Assembly (NCBI GenBank): GCA_028288395.1
Contig: JAQBNV010000212.1
Span: 1-10,029 of the forward strand
Source: Adhaeribacter sp.
GTDB lineage: Bacteria > Bacteroidota > Bacteroidia > Cytophagales > Hymenobacteraceae
Reading direction: 5' to 3'
DNA length: 10,029 nucleotides
Shown: piece after piece, positions 1 to 7,590 of the stretch
How the letters are laid out: every line of letters starts with the position of its first letter
Position numbering within the stretch: the stretch's first letter is position 1
Notes under the pieces: model-generated
What the model was told of the DNA's origin: nothing
Database searches by the model: none
The model's input: only the letters and a program-made list of their open reading frames with translations
Made by a program: the position numbers and the translations under genes

Positions 1-1094
1 GCCGGCACATCGGCCACAAGCTCGCCGTGCATGTAATATTTTAATCGTTTGGTATCGGTTACTTCGCCAATCAGGGCACAGTACAAATCCCATTTATCGC
101 AGATTTTTTTAATTATTTCTTCCTGCCCTTTGTGCACCACTATCAGCATACGCTCCTGGCTTTCCGATAATAATATTTCGAAGGGAACCATGTTGGTTTG
201 GCGGGTAGGCACTTTGTCGAGCCATATTTCCATCCCGCTTTCGCCTTTGGCGCTCATTTCGGAGGTAGAACAGGTGATGCCGGCAGCACCCATGTCCTGC
301 ATGCCCACCACGCAACCCGATTCCAGCACCTCTAAGGTAGCTTCGAGCAACAATTTCTCCTGGAAAGGATCACCTACCTGTACCGAAGGTAATTTATCGG
401 CCGACGTGGCAGAAATATCTTCGGATGCAAAAGTTGCCCCGTGAATACCGTCTTTACCGGTGGCCGAGCCCACGATAAATACCGGATTGCCTACGCCGTG
501 GGCCGTAGCGCTCGCCGTTTTACCAACTTCTACAATTCCCGCCGAAAAAGCATTTACCAAAGGGTTAACGTTGTAACAGTCGTCGAAAAATAATTCGCCG
601 CCTACCGTCGGAATGCCGAAGGCATTGCCATAATCGCCGATTCCTTTTACTACGCCTTTTAATAAGCGTTTGGTTTTATCGTTCTGAATATTACCAAACC
701 GCAGCGAGTTTAATTGGGCAATCGGGCGGGCACCCATCGTAAATATATCACGGTTAATGCCGCCTACGCCCGTGGCCGCGCCCTGGTAAGGCTCGATAGC
801 GGAGGGGTGGTTGTGTGATTCTATTTTAAAGCTGCAGGCCAAACCGCCGCCGATGTCAACCAGGCCGGCATTTTCCTCGCCTGCTTCGGCTAGCATCCGG
901 GCTGATTTTTTGGGCAAAGTTTTCAGCCAGACGATGGAGTTCTTGTAGGAGCAGTGTTCCGACCACATCACCGAGAAAATACTGAGCTCGGTAAAGTTGG
1001 GAGTACGACCTAATATTTCTATAATTTTTTCAAATTCTTCGGGAAGAAGCCCTAATTTCTTAGCAGTTTCGACCGTGGTTAGCTGTTGTTCCAC
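1..1094 (-). CDS. purL: Phosphoribosylformylglycinamidine synthase, small type, N-terminal half (partial)
   Basis: Enzyme of purine synthesis that converts FGAR, ATP and ammonia (from glutamine) to FGAM in the cytoplasm. The visible 364 codons run off the left edge, so the C-terminal half is missing. Motifs seen include WSEHCSYKN (about residues 44-52, His47 in the position of the conserved ATP-site histidine), the [10 protein letters not shown] motif (93-102) followed by a GAATGVGG loop, and FGIPTVGGE. The start is taken as GTG at 1092-1094: no in-frame ATG lies upstream, the only other candidate (TTG at 1122-1124) sits inside the promoter box, and a TGA closes the frame further up. Because the protein begins right at the catalytic domain, it lacks the roughly 200-residue N-terminal region of large PurL. 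It should therefore belong to the small class that works with separate PurS and PurQ, neither of which is in the window. The gene is monocistronic at its 5' end. Confidence 0.95.
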   Translation of the reverse strand, partial: MEQQLTTVETAKKLGLLPEEFEKIIEILGRTPNFTELSIFSVMWSEHCSYKNSIVWLKTLPKKSARMLAEAGEENAGLVDIGGGLACSFKIESHNHPSAIEPYQGAATGVGGINRDIFTMGARPIAQLNSLRFGNIQNDKTKRLLKGVVKGIGDYGNAFGIPTVGGELFFDDCYNVNPLVNAFSAGIVEVGKTASATAHGVGNPVFIVGSATGKDGIHGATFASEDISATSADKLPSVQVGDPFQEKLLLEATLEVLESGCVVGMQDMGAAGITCSTSEMSAKGESGMEIWLDKVPTRQTNMVPFEILLSESQERMLIVVHKGQEEIIKKICDKWDLYCALIGEVTDTKRLKYYMHGELVADVP

Positions 1095-1121
1095 CGGAAA
1101 GCCTTGTTTAGAATGAAGGGG

Positions 1122-1156
1122 CAAAATTATAGATTTCTCGGTTACCAGCCTTCAAA
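1122..1156 (-). promoter_or_regulatory. Candidate purL promoter
   Basis: Read on the minus strand, TAATTTTG at 1129-1122 is an exact match to the Bacteroidota -7 box TAnnTTTG. A TTTG at 1156-1153 could serve as the -33 box, but the gap is 23 bp, at the long end for this promoter class. Transcription would start near 1117, giving a leader of about 23 nt before the GTG codon. The -7 box is convincing; the -33 box is uncertain. Confidence 0.6.
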
Positions 1157-1457
1157 AATATTTAAATTTAATATTTCAGGACAAAAGATTTAGTATGAAT
1201 CATCATAATTCTACCTGAAAAGGCCTTGCATTTGGTCCGGTTTAACTTCGAAAAGGTGCTTTTGAATATGATAGATCAGGCATTAAAGGTGGGAAATATA
1301 GTTTAGATAATATTTTAAATGACGGGCAACCTTTCGGTGATCTAGAGGGTCCTTGCTATTAAAAGGAACTCATTTGGAATGTTTATAGTCAATTTTGTTC
1401 CCTATGATTTGTCCAAACTATTACCGTTATTACTAGTATTAATTTAAATAAAAATTT
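1157..1457. other. AT-rich intergenic region with a possible decayed coding stretch
   Basis: No intact gene is visible. On the plus strand, 1246-1362 is open for 38 codons between two stops and has a protein-like composition (for example GGKYSLDNIL and GDLEGPCY near its end), but it has no ATG and is closed upstream by TAA at 1243-1245. It may be the 3' remnant of a lost gene or simply chance. A TTTG at 1408-1411 lies 19 bp before TACTAGTA, a poor -7 match, so no convincing promoter for the downstream lipoprotein gene was found. Confidence 0.35.
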
Positions 1458-1934
1458 ATGAAAAAGTATTTATACGCTTTGCTATTAATTAGCTTATTTA
1501 CCAATTGTGAAGAAGGAGAAACTACTCCTTCTCAAATATCCGGTAAAATAAGCCAGGAGTTTACGCTAAAACCAAACCAAACCATACAGCTAACGGGTTC
1601 GGCCAATAAGGAGAAAGTAACCTACGAAAATGTCCTTACGGTACAGTTGATAGAAGCTAAGGACGGACGCTGTCCGGCTAATATGCAATGCATAATGTTC
1701 GGTTCGGTTAAGGTTATTTTAAAAGTATCGCAAGGTAAATCCTACAGCGACACGGTACACCTTTGCCTAGGTGACTGTACTTTGCGGGGTGTACCTGTTT
1801 ATAAAGATGCGGCTGCCGAATTTAAAGTAGGTGCAAATCAATATGTGGCTATTCTGAGAGGCGTAGAATCCAAAAATAAGGTTTCATTTCCTAATGAGGT
1901 TCAGCGGGTAAGTTTGGTAGTAGAAAGCAAATAA
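1458..1934 (+). CDS. Small putative surface lipoprotein with four conserved-type cysteines
   Basis: A 158-residue protein of unknown function. The N-terminus has a lysine pair, a hydrophobic stretch (residues 4-15) and the lipobox-like LFTNC with Cys17, so it is predicted to be cleaved by signal peptidase II and lipid-anchored. The residues just after the cysteine are acidic (CEEGE), resembling the signal that sends lipoproteins to the cell surface in some Bacteroidota. The mature part looks beta-rich. It contains DGRCPANMQC (69-78), which resembles an RCP-x(n)-C motif seen in many small Bacteroidota lipoproteins, and a second pair, HLCLGDC (101-107). Cys72, Cys78, Cys103 and Cys107 could form two disulfides in the periplasm or outside. 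The ATG is preceded by an A-rich stretch rather than a Shine-Dalgarno sequence. It stands alone between purL and atpD. No enzymatic motif was recognised. Confidence 0.8.
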   Translation: MKKYLYALLLISLFTNCEEGETTPSQISGKISQEFTLKPNQTIQLTGSANKEKVTYENVLTVQLIEAKDGRCPANMQCIMFGSVKVILKVSQGKSYSDTVHLCLGDCTLRGVPVYKDAAAEFKVGANQYVAILRGVESKNKVSFPNEVQRVSLVVESK

Positions 1935-2049
1935 ATATTGTTTCTGCTGATTATAGAGTTCCCGCTCTTTAGCGACTATATTTAAGGCTGGTTACAAGCA
2001 GTTGTTTATTATGCTTCATTTAATTAAATTATTATGGGTTATAGGCTGA

Positions 2050-2088
2050 AAAAAGGTATAGATTTGAAAAACAGAAGTTTACCTTTTT
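2050..2088. repeat. Inverted repeat upstream of the atpD promoter
   Basis: AAAAAGGTA (2050-2058) is matched by TACCTTTTT (2080-2088), a perfect 9-bp inverted repeat with a 21-nt spacer, ending 22 bp before the atpD -33 box. It could be a weak hairpin ending upstream transcription or a protein-binding site. It is A/T-dominated, so chance is possible. Confidence 0.35.
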
Positions 2089-2110
2089 GAAAAACTTTTA
2101 GTTAAACCCA

Positions 2111-3692
<1,582 letters not shown>

Positions 3693-3699
3693 TTCATTC

Positions 3700-3776
3700 G
3701 TTAATCGTTGTTCGTTAATCGTTATTAGTTATAACATGATACGAACAACGATTAACTAATAACGAACAACGAAATA
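3700..3776 (+). repeat. Heptamer-built inverted repeat between atpD and atpC
   Basis: Almost the whole 84-bp gap between atpD and atpC is repetitive. Positions 3700-3715 (GTTAATCGTTGTTCGT) are perfectly complementary to 3741-3756, a 16-bp stem with a 25-nt loop. A competing set pairs 3705-3716 with 3761-3772 (12 bp) and 3720-3731 with 3753-3764 (12 bp). Both arms read in a 7-bp rhythm, with left-arm units TTAATCG, TTGTTCG, TTAATCG, TTATTAG from 3701, and right-arm units CGAACAA, CGATTAA, CTAATAA, CGAACAA, CGAAATA up to 3776. The array ends directly at the atpC ATG, so in the mRNA the atpC start region adjoins the hairpin. No T-run follows the main stem, so a plain terminator is unlikely. Confidence 0.85.
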
Positions 3777-4022
3777 ATGTACTTAGAAATAATTACCCCA
3801 GATAAGCGCGTATTTGAAGGCGAAGTTAGCTCGGCTCAGTTCCCAGGCACCCAAGGTTCTTTTGAGGTTCTGAACAACCATGCTCCCTTAATCAGCACCT
3901 TGGAAAATGGCCGCATTCGGGTTACCTCGGCTGCGGGTAATCAATATTTTAATGTAAATGGCGGCGTGGTTGAGGTTTTAAAAAATAAAATTATTGTTTT
4001 AGCCGAAGCTATTACCGAATAA
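3777..4022 (+). CDS. atpC: F1F0 ATP synthase subunit epsilon, N-terminal domain only
   Basis: Central-stalk subunit that couples gamma to the c-ring. It is only 81 residues long and corresponds to the N-terminal beta-sandwich domain, opening MYLEIITPDKRVFEGEV and containing the family pattern PGTQGSFEVLNNHAPLI (residues 24-40) and NGGVVEV (61-67). The two C-terminal helices present in the roughly 139-residue E. coli protein, which inhibit ATP hydrolysis, are absent. The stop is followed by a clean terminator, so this is a natural short form and not a frameshift. It is co-transcribed with atpD. The start has no Shine-Dalgarno sequence and adjoins the inverted repeat, which may affect its translation rate relative to beta (stoichiometry in the enzyme is 3 beta to 1 epsilon). 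Confidence 0.95.
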   Translation: MYLEIITPDKRVFEGEVSSAQFPGTQGSFEVLNNHAPLISTLENGRIRVTSAAGNQYFNVNGGVVEVLKNKIIVLAEAITE

Positions 4023-4041
4023 TATTTCGATAGTAATAAAC

Positions 4042-4075
4042 AAAAAAGCCTTTCTCATCCGGGAAAGGCTTTTTT
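4042..4075 (+). terminator. Intrinsic terminator of the atpD-atpC operon
   Basis: AAAAAAGCCTTTC (4042-4054) pairs perfectly with GAAAGGCTTTTTT (4063-4075) around an 8-nt loop, starting 20 nt after the atpC stop. The T-run on the 3' side gives a standard rho-independent terminator. The matching A-run on the 5' side means it could also work in the opposite direction. Confidence 0.92.
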
Positions 4076-4187
4076 GTTTTTAGAATAATATTATGTCTAA
4101 ATATTCAATTCATTTCCCGCTGGTGGTTAAATAATCAGTAGCGGGTAAGCAGCACTTAAATTTTTTATTTTGAGACAGCTATTCTCT

Positions 4188-4195
4188 ACATTTAC
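4188..4195 (+). promoter_or_regulatory. Possible -7 box of the trans-sulfuration gene
   Basis: TACATTTA matches TAnnTTTG at five of its six fixed positions and would place the transcript start near 4200, about 23 nt before the ATG at 4223. A TTTG at 4169-4172 is only 15 bp upstream, shorter than the usual 19, so the -33 element is doubtful. No riboswitch-like structure was noticed in 4076-4222. Confidence 0.35.
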
Positions 4196-4222
4196 GCTCC
4201 CGAACCTTCTTTCTGTATCTGC

Positions 4223-5368
4223 ATGACTCAGCATAATAATATACCCGTTAAACCCAAAGTAACCCCCATTTACCAAACCTCGGTTTTTACTTTTGATGAT
4301 CTTACCGAACTCGAAGCCTATTTTGAGCAACCGTCGCAACGGTATATGTACGCGCGTTACAGCAACCCCAACGCCAATGAACTGGCCGAGGAAGTAAGTA
4401 AACTGGAGCAGGGCGACGGCGGCGTGGTTACCTCTTCGGGCATGTCGGCGATATTTACCGCTATCCTGCTGTTTTGCCAGTCCGGCGACCATGTGTTGTG
4501 CGCAGAAGAAATATACGGTGGCTCGGCGGTGCTCCTGAACCAGGAACTTAACCGCATGGGCATTTCGGTAAGCTATGTACCGGTCGAAGATCTGTATGAT
4601 TTAACCGCTTTTGTAAAGCCCAATACCCGGTTGCTGCTCGCCGAAACCATGAGTAACCCTTTGTTGCGGGTACTGGATATTGCCCGTTTAGCTACGGCCT
4701 GCCATTCGAAAAATATTAAACTCGTAATTGATAATACTTTTGCTTCGCCGGTGGTCACGCGGCCTTTAAGCTTGGGGGCCGATGTGGTGATTCACAGTGT
4801 TACCAAATATTTGGCTGGGCACAGCGATGTAACGGCCGGCGTGGTAGTTACCAAAGGCGAAGAACAGGTAAACCGCATCCGGAAAATAATGATGCACCTG
4901 GGCTTAAACCTGAGTCCGTTTGAAAGTTGGCTGGCGGTTCGGGGCTTAAAAACGCTGCGGCTACGCATCAAGCAGCACAGCTCCAACGCGTTGGCCATAG
5001 CGCAATATTTAGACCAGTATCCGAAAGTAAACCGCGTTTATTATCCCGGCCTCGCTACGCACCCCGACCATGAACTGGCCAGCCAACAGGGCCAGGGTTT
5101 ATTCGGCGGCATGCTTTCTTTTGCCATCGCCGACGACGAGGAAGTAGTAAATACTTTTATGCGCAGCCTGCCCACCATCCCGTTTGCGCCATCCCTGGCT
5201 GGCGTCAGCACCTCTATTTCGCACCCGGTTCGTACTTCGCACCGTTCCTTAAATCCCGCCAAACGCGATGCTTTGGGTATTACCATGGGTGTTATCCGGT
5301 TATCCGTGGGGGTAGAAGAGCCGGAAGAAATATTGGCTGAGCTGGAAGCTGCTTTAAATGCTATTTAG
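4223..5368 (+). CDS. PLP-dependent trans-sulfuration enzyme (cystathionine gamma-synthase/gamma-lyase family)
   Basis: Cytoplasmic enzyme of sulfur amino-acid metabolism, 381 residues, the usual family length. Landmarks seen are the PIYQTS opening (15-20), YAR (43-45, the family YxR motif whose Tyr and Arg reach the neighbouring active site), SSGMSAI (71-77) for the cofactor phosphate, the ring-stacking tyrosine in EEIYGG (Tyr98), the pyridine-contacting Asp170 in VIDNTF, the Schiff-base lysine in SVTKYLAGHSD (Lys195), and Arg359 in VIRLSVGVE for the substrate carboxylate. The methionine gamma-lyase cysteine (YGC) is a glycine here (YGG), arguing against a classical methionine gamma-lyase. 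The loop SLAGVSTSISHP has Ser where cystathionine gamma-synthases and lyases typically have Glu (SLGGVESL). The exact reaction therefore stays open: gamma-synthase, gamma-lyase or O-acyl-homoserine sulfhydrylase. The family's usual TxAVHAG start is missing; the protein begins directly before PIYQTS. It is monocistronic. Confidence 0.88.
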   Translation: MTQHNNIPVKPKVTPIYQTSVFTFDDLTELEAYFEQPSQRYMYARYSNPNANELAEEVSKLEQGDGGVVTSSGMSAIFTAILLFCQSGDHVLCAEEIYGGSAVLLNQELNRMGISVSYVPVEDLYDLTAFVKPNTRLLLAETMSNPLLRVLDIARLATACHSKNIKLVIDNTFASPVVTRPLSLGADVVIHSVTKYLAGHSDVTAGVVVTKGEEQVNRIRKIMMHLGLNLSPFESWLAVRGLKTLRLRIKQHSSNALAIAQYLDQYPKVNRVYYPGLATHPDHELASQQGQGLFGGMLSFAIADDEEVVNTFMRSLPTIPFAPSLAGVSTSISHPVRTSHRSLNPAKRDALGITMGVIRLSVGVEEPEEILAELEAALNAI

Positions 5369-5430
5369 GATTGACGCAATTCTGATTTGTAGTCTATTAG
5401 CCGGGAAAACTTACTCTTCAGGGGAGGCTG

Positions 5431-5478
5431 GAGGGGATTTGTAATCTCCTCGTATATCGCTCCGGATTTACAATCCGG
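5431..5478. repeat. Pair of related palindromes with three-base loops
   Basis: First unit: GAGGGGATT (5431-5439), loop TGT, AATCTCCTC (5443-5451), nine pairs with one G-T. Second unit: CCGGATT (5462-5468), loop TAC, AATCCGG (5472-5478), seven perfect pairs. Both share the core GGATT-N3-AATC and are 10 bp apart, like a pair of REP-type intergenic repeats. No transposase lies nearby. Confidence 0.6.
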
Positions 5479-5544
5479 CACTTCTGGTAATTATTTTAAA
5501 ACAATATTAATGTTCAGGCCCTGTAAATTCAGGGTTATACTGGA

Positions 5545-5598
5545 TTACTCCACATAGGTAATTTTGCTCTCAATTAGCCTTTTGCAGTGCTTGCCCGA
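5545..5598 (-). pseudogene. Remnant of a second nitroreductase gene (C-terminal end)
   Basis: Read on the minus strand, this stretch encodes SGKHCKRLIESKITYVE followed by TAA. Its end matches the last residues of the intact nitroreductase 330 bp away (AKITYVE, then TAA). At DNA level, 5544-5566 and 5875-5897 are identical at 20 of 23 positions, and all three differences fall at third codon positions and are silent. The frame is closed by a stop at 5611-5613 and no further nitroreductase sequence was recognised upstream. This looks like the surviving tail of a lost paralogue, or an old partial duplication of the gene end. It is too short for certainty. Confidence 0.55.
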
Positions 5599-5726
5599 AA
5601 TTTCATCAACTTACACAAAAGGAAATATTAATTAGCGTTATATCGGATGCGGGTTCCTTTGCTCTTTTTTCCAATCTTGCTGGTCGATCTAGACTCGTTT
5701 TTGTAAAAACAAATATTAATTTATTG

Positions 5727-5774
5727 CGGCCAGAGGCCGGCAGGAAAACCTCACGAGCGGGACGTTCGCGCGAG
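5727..5774. repeat. GC-rich palindrome cluster
   Basis: CGGCC-AGA-GGCCG (5727-5739) is followed by a dense palindromic block: CGAGCG-GGA-CGTTCG (5754-5768, six pairs with one G-T), with an alternative pairing of CTCACG (5750-5755) to CGCGAG (5769-5774). It is much richer in GC than the surrounding DNA. Read on the minus strand it lies downstream of the nitroreductase gene and could fold in its transcript, with GTTTTCC following, so it may act as a terminator or as a REP-like element. Confidence 0.5.
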
Positions 5775-5875
5775 CAGGCGCTAATCAGAATGGAAAAATT
5801 ACGGCTTGAATGAATTTGCTTCAGTGCTGGAAAATGCCTGATTGGGTAATATTTATAATCTATTCAGTTGGAGAA

Positions 5876-6457
5876 TTACTCGACATAAGTGATTTTGGCG
5901 TGGATAGGAGTGTTGCGGCGGCCGGTTAAGGTTTTGTCGGAATAGCCCAGGTAGATGATGCCCAGCACCAAGTCTTCTTCCTGTAGTTTCAGAAAAGTTT
6001 TCATGGCCGGGTGGTAAGCCATACCGCCGGAACCCCAGTAAGAAGCAATGCCCAGGGCGGTAGCGCCTAATAAAATATTCTGGACGGCGCAGGCCGCAGC
6101 GGCAATTTCTTCGAGCACCGGTATGGCCGGCAATTTTCCCCGCTGCATAATGGCAATTATTACGTGCGAAGCTAAATCTCCCATGTGGGCTAACTTCTCG
6201 TATTTTTCCGGGGTAAATTTTTCGGCTGGTATGTACTGCTGGTACAAGTCGGCGTGCTGCCGGCAAAACTCCTGCACTTTCTCGCCGGTGTACACCACAA
6301 AATGCCAGGGTTCGGTTAAGCCGTGGGTAGGCGCCCAGTTGGCCAATTGCAGTAAATCTTTTACCTGTTCTTCCGGAATTCTTTTCCCGTTCATCATGCC
6401 TGGTTTGGTGGTCCGGCGGGTTTGAATAATTTGCTGTATGGCAGGAAAGCTGTTCAT
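5876..6457 (-). CDS. Nitroreductase-family FMN oxidoreductase, YdjA-like
   Basis: A predicted FMN-dependent, NAD(P)H-using reductase, 193 residues, similar in length to E. coli YdjA (183). Family features seen are the N-terminal RRTTKP (14-19, phosphate-binding arginines), LANWAPTHGLTEPWHFVV (38-55, the segment that packs on FMN), a mid-chain alpha-helical AAAACAVQNILLGA stretch, the WGSGG turn and LGIIYLGY before the C-terminus. The natural substrate cannot be read from sequence. The start is ATG at 6455-6457: an earlier in-frame start would lie inside the preceding gene, while this one begins 2 nt after that gene's TGA, indicating translational coupling. It is the last gene of the pglC-pglD-pglE operon. 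A link to the sugar pathway is only contextual; it may just be co-transcribed. Confidence 0.88.
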   Translation of the reverse strand: MNSFPAIQQIIQTRRTTKPGMMNGKRIPEEQVKDLLQLANWAPTHGLTEPWHFVVYTGEKVQEFCRQHADLYQQYIPAEKFTPEKYEKLAHMGDLASHVIIAIMQRGKLPAIPVLEEIAAAACAVQNILLGATALGIASYWGSGGMAYHPAMKTFLKLQEEDLVLGIIYLGYSDKTLTGRRNTPIHAKITYVE

Positions 6458-6459
6458 GA

Positions 6460-7590
6460 TCAAATGAATTGTTTGAGAATAACGGTTGTAATTCTTTCCA
6501 GTTGTGTGGTGGTTAAAGCCGAACCTGACGGAAGGCAAAGTCCCTGGGTAAATAAATTTTCGGCCACCGTACTCCCGTAATAGAGCTTATCGGCAAAGAG
6601 CGGCTGCAGGTGTAACGGTTTCCAGAGCGGACGGGCTTCAATCTGTTCCTTTTCCAGGGCCAGGCGCAACTGGTCAGGTGTTACCGGTTGGTCGGGTGCC
6701 AGCGTGATGCAGGTGAGCCAGCGATTAGAGAAGGCGCCGGGCGGTTCCGGTAAAAACCGAATGGCAGTAACCAGGGCGAGAGCCTGCCGGTAATATTCAT
6801 AGATAGTCCGCCGCTGCTGTACCCGTTCGGCCAGTACCGTCAATTGCCCCAGGCCAATGCCCGCCGAAATATTGCTCATCCGGTAATTATAGCCCACTTC
6901 GGAATGCTGGTAATGCGGGGCCGGGTCTTTCGCCTGCGAGGCCAGGAATACAGCTTTTTGGACAAAGCCGGTACTATCTGTAACCAAGGCACCGCCGCCG
7001 GAAGTGGTAATAATTTTATTGCCGTTAAAAGAATAAATTCCCATAGCGCCAAAGGTTCCGAGTGCTTTACCCTGATAGGCGGACCCCAGGGCCTCGGCGG
7101 CATCTTCTATCACCGGAATACCATACTGGTTCGCTATCTGCATTATTTCCGCCAGCCGGGCCGGCATGCCGTACAGGTGCACCACCAGAATAGCTTTGGG
7201 TTTCTTGCCCAGTTGCAGCCGCGCCCGGATAGCATTTTCTAAGGCAACCGGGCACAAATTCCAGGTAGTTGGTTCGCTGTCGATAAAAACAGGCGTTGCC
7301 TGCTGGTATAAAATAGGATTGGCTGAAGCCACGAAAGAAAAAGTTGGGCAGATAACTTCATCGCCGGCCGTAACGCCTAATATTTGCAAAGCCAGGTGAA
7401 TGGCCGCGGTGCCGGAATTGAGCGCAACGGCATTTCCGGCTCCGGTCAGGCGGCCTAATTCTTTTTCAAAATCCGCAATATTACCACCGGCGGTAGTAAT
7501 ATAATTTTCGGCGAAAGCTTTCTGAATAAAAGCCATTTCGGTCCCGGCCATGTGCGGCGGCGATAAAAAGATGCGGGTTGCCTCAGGCAT
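6460..7590 (-). CDS. pglE: UDP-4-amino sugar aminotransferase, PglE-like (DegT/DnrJ/EryC1/StrS family)
   Basis: PLP enzyme predicted to transfer an amino group from glutamate to C4 of a UDP-4-keto-6-deoxy-GlcNAc, giving UDP-4-amino sugar. It has 376 residues; Campylobacter PglE has about 386. The likeness to PglE is strong along the chain: FLSPPHMAG (8-16), ALNSGTAAIHLAL (56-68), THLYG-like VVHLYG, EDAAEALGS (162-170), YSFNGNKIITTSGGG (186-200) with Lys192 as the Schiff-base lysine, VGYNYRMSN (232-240), SNRWL (288-292), IEARPLWKPLH (317-327) and LCLPSG (351-356). The ATG at 7588-7590 overlaps the end of pglD by 8 nt. Together with pglD and pglC it forms a bacillosamine-type module. The dehydratase that makes its substrate is not in the window. 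A related 4-amino sugar with other stereochemistry remains possible. Confidence 0.9.
   Translation of the reverse strand: MPEATRIFLSPPHMAGTEMAFIQKAFAENYITTAGGNIADFEKELGRLTGAGNAVALNSGTAAIHLALQILGVTAGDEVICPTFSFVASANPILYQQATPVFIDSEPTTWNLCPVALENAIRARLQLGKKPKAILVVHLYGMPARLAEIMQIANQYGIPVIEDAAEALGSAYQGKALGTFGAMGIYSFNGNKIITTSGGGALVTDSTGFVQKAVFLASQAKDPAPHYQHSEVGYNYRMSNISAGIGLGQLTVLAERVQQRRTIYEYYRQALALVTAIRFLPEPPGAFSNRWLTCITLAPDQPVTPDQLRLALEKEQIEARPLWKPLHLQPLFADKLYYGSTVAENLFTQGLCLPSGSALTTTQLERITTVILKQFI

Larger units (their letters stand above)
5369..5875. other. Convergent intergenic region with palindromes and a gene remnant
   Basis: About 507 bp between the 3' ends of the trans-sulfuration gene and the nitroreductase gene, with no intact ORF. 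It holds several short palindromes, a nitroreductase-like 3' remnant at 5545-5598, an inverted repeat CCCTG-TAAATT-CAGGG at 5519-5534, and GTTTTT-GT-AAAAAC at 5697-5710. ATATTAAT recurs near 5505, 5625 and 5713. No clear terminator with a T-run was seen for either converging gene; the palindromes may serve that purpose. The mixture looks like a site of repeated insertion and decay. Confidence 0.6.

Noticed and set aside
49..444. 131-codon plus-strand ORF
   Set aside because: It is the antisense of purL, whose minus-strand frame carries recognised motifs through the same interval.
3700..3756. Reading the atpD-atpC hairpin as an intrinsic terminator
   Set aside because: The stem is AT-rich and no T-run follows the 3' arm; a proper terminator is present after atpC instead.
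3700..3776. CRISPR-like repeat array
   Set aside because: Units are 7 bp, directly abutting, in inverted arms, with no spacers and no cas genes.
4076..4222. SAM-type riboswitch before the trans-sulfuration gene
   Set aside because: No paired-stem architecture was visible, and the inferred leader is only about 23 nt.
6458..6538. 27-codon N-terminal extension of the nitroreductase
   Set aside because: It lies wholly within the pglE coding end; the ATG at 6457 follows the pglE stop by 2 nt and fits the family.
6844..7242. Plus-strand ORF of 132 codons within pglE
   Set aside because: Shadow of pglE; no recognisable motif, and the opposite strand is clearly the coding one.
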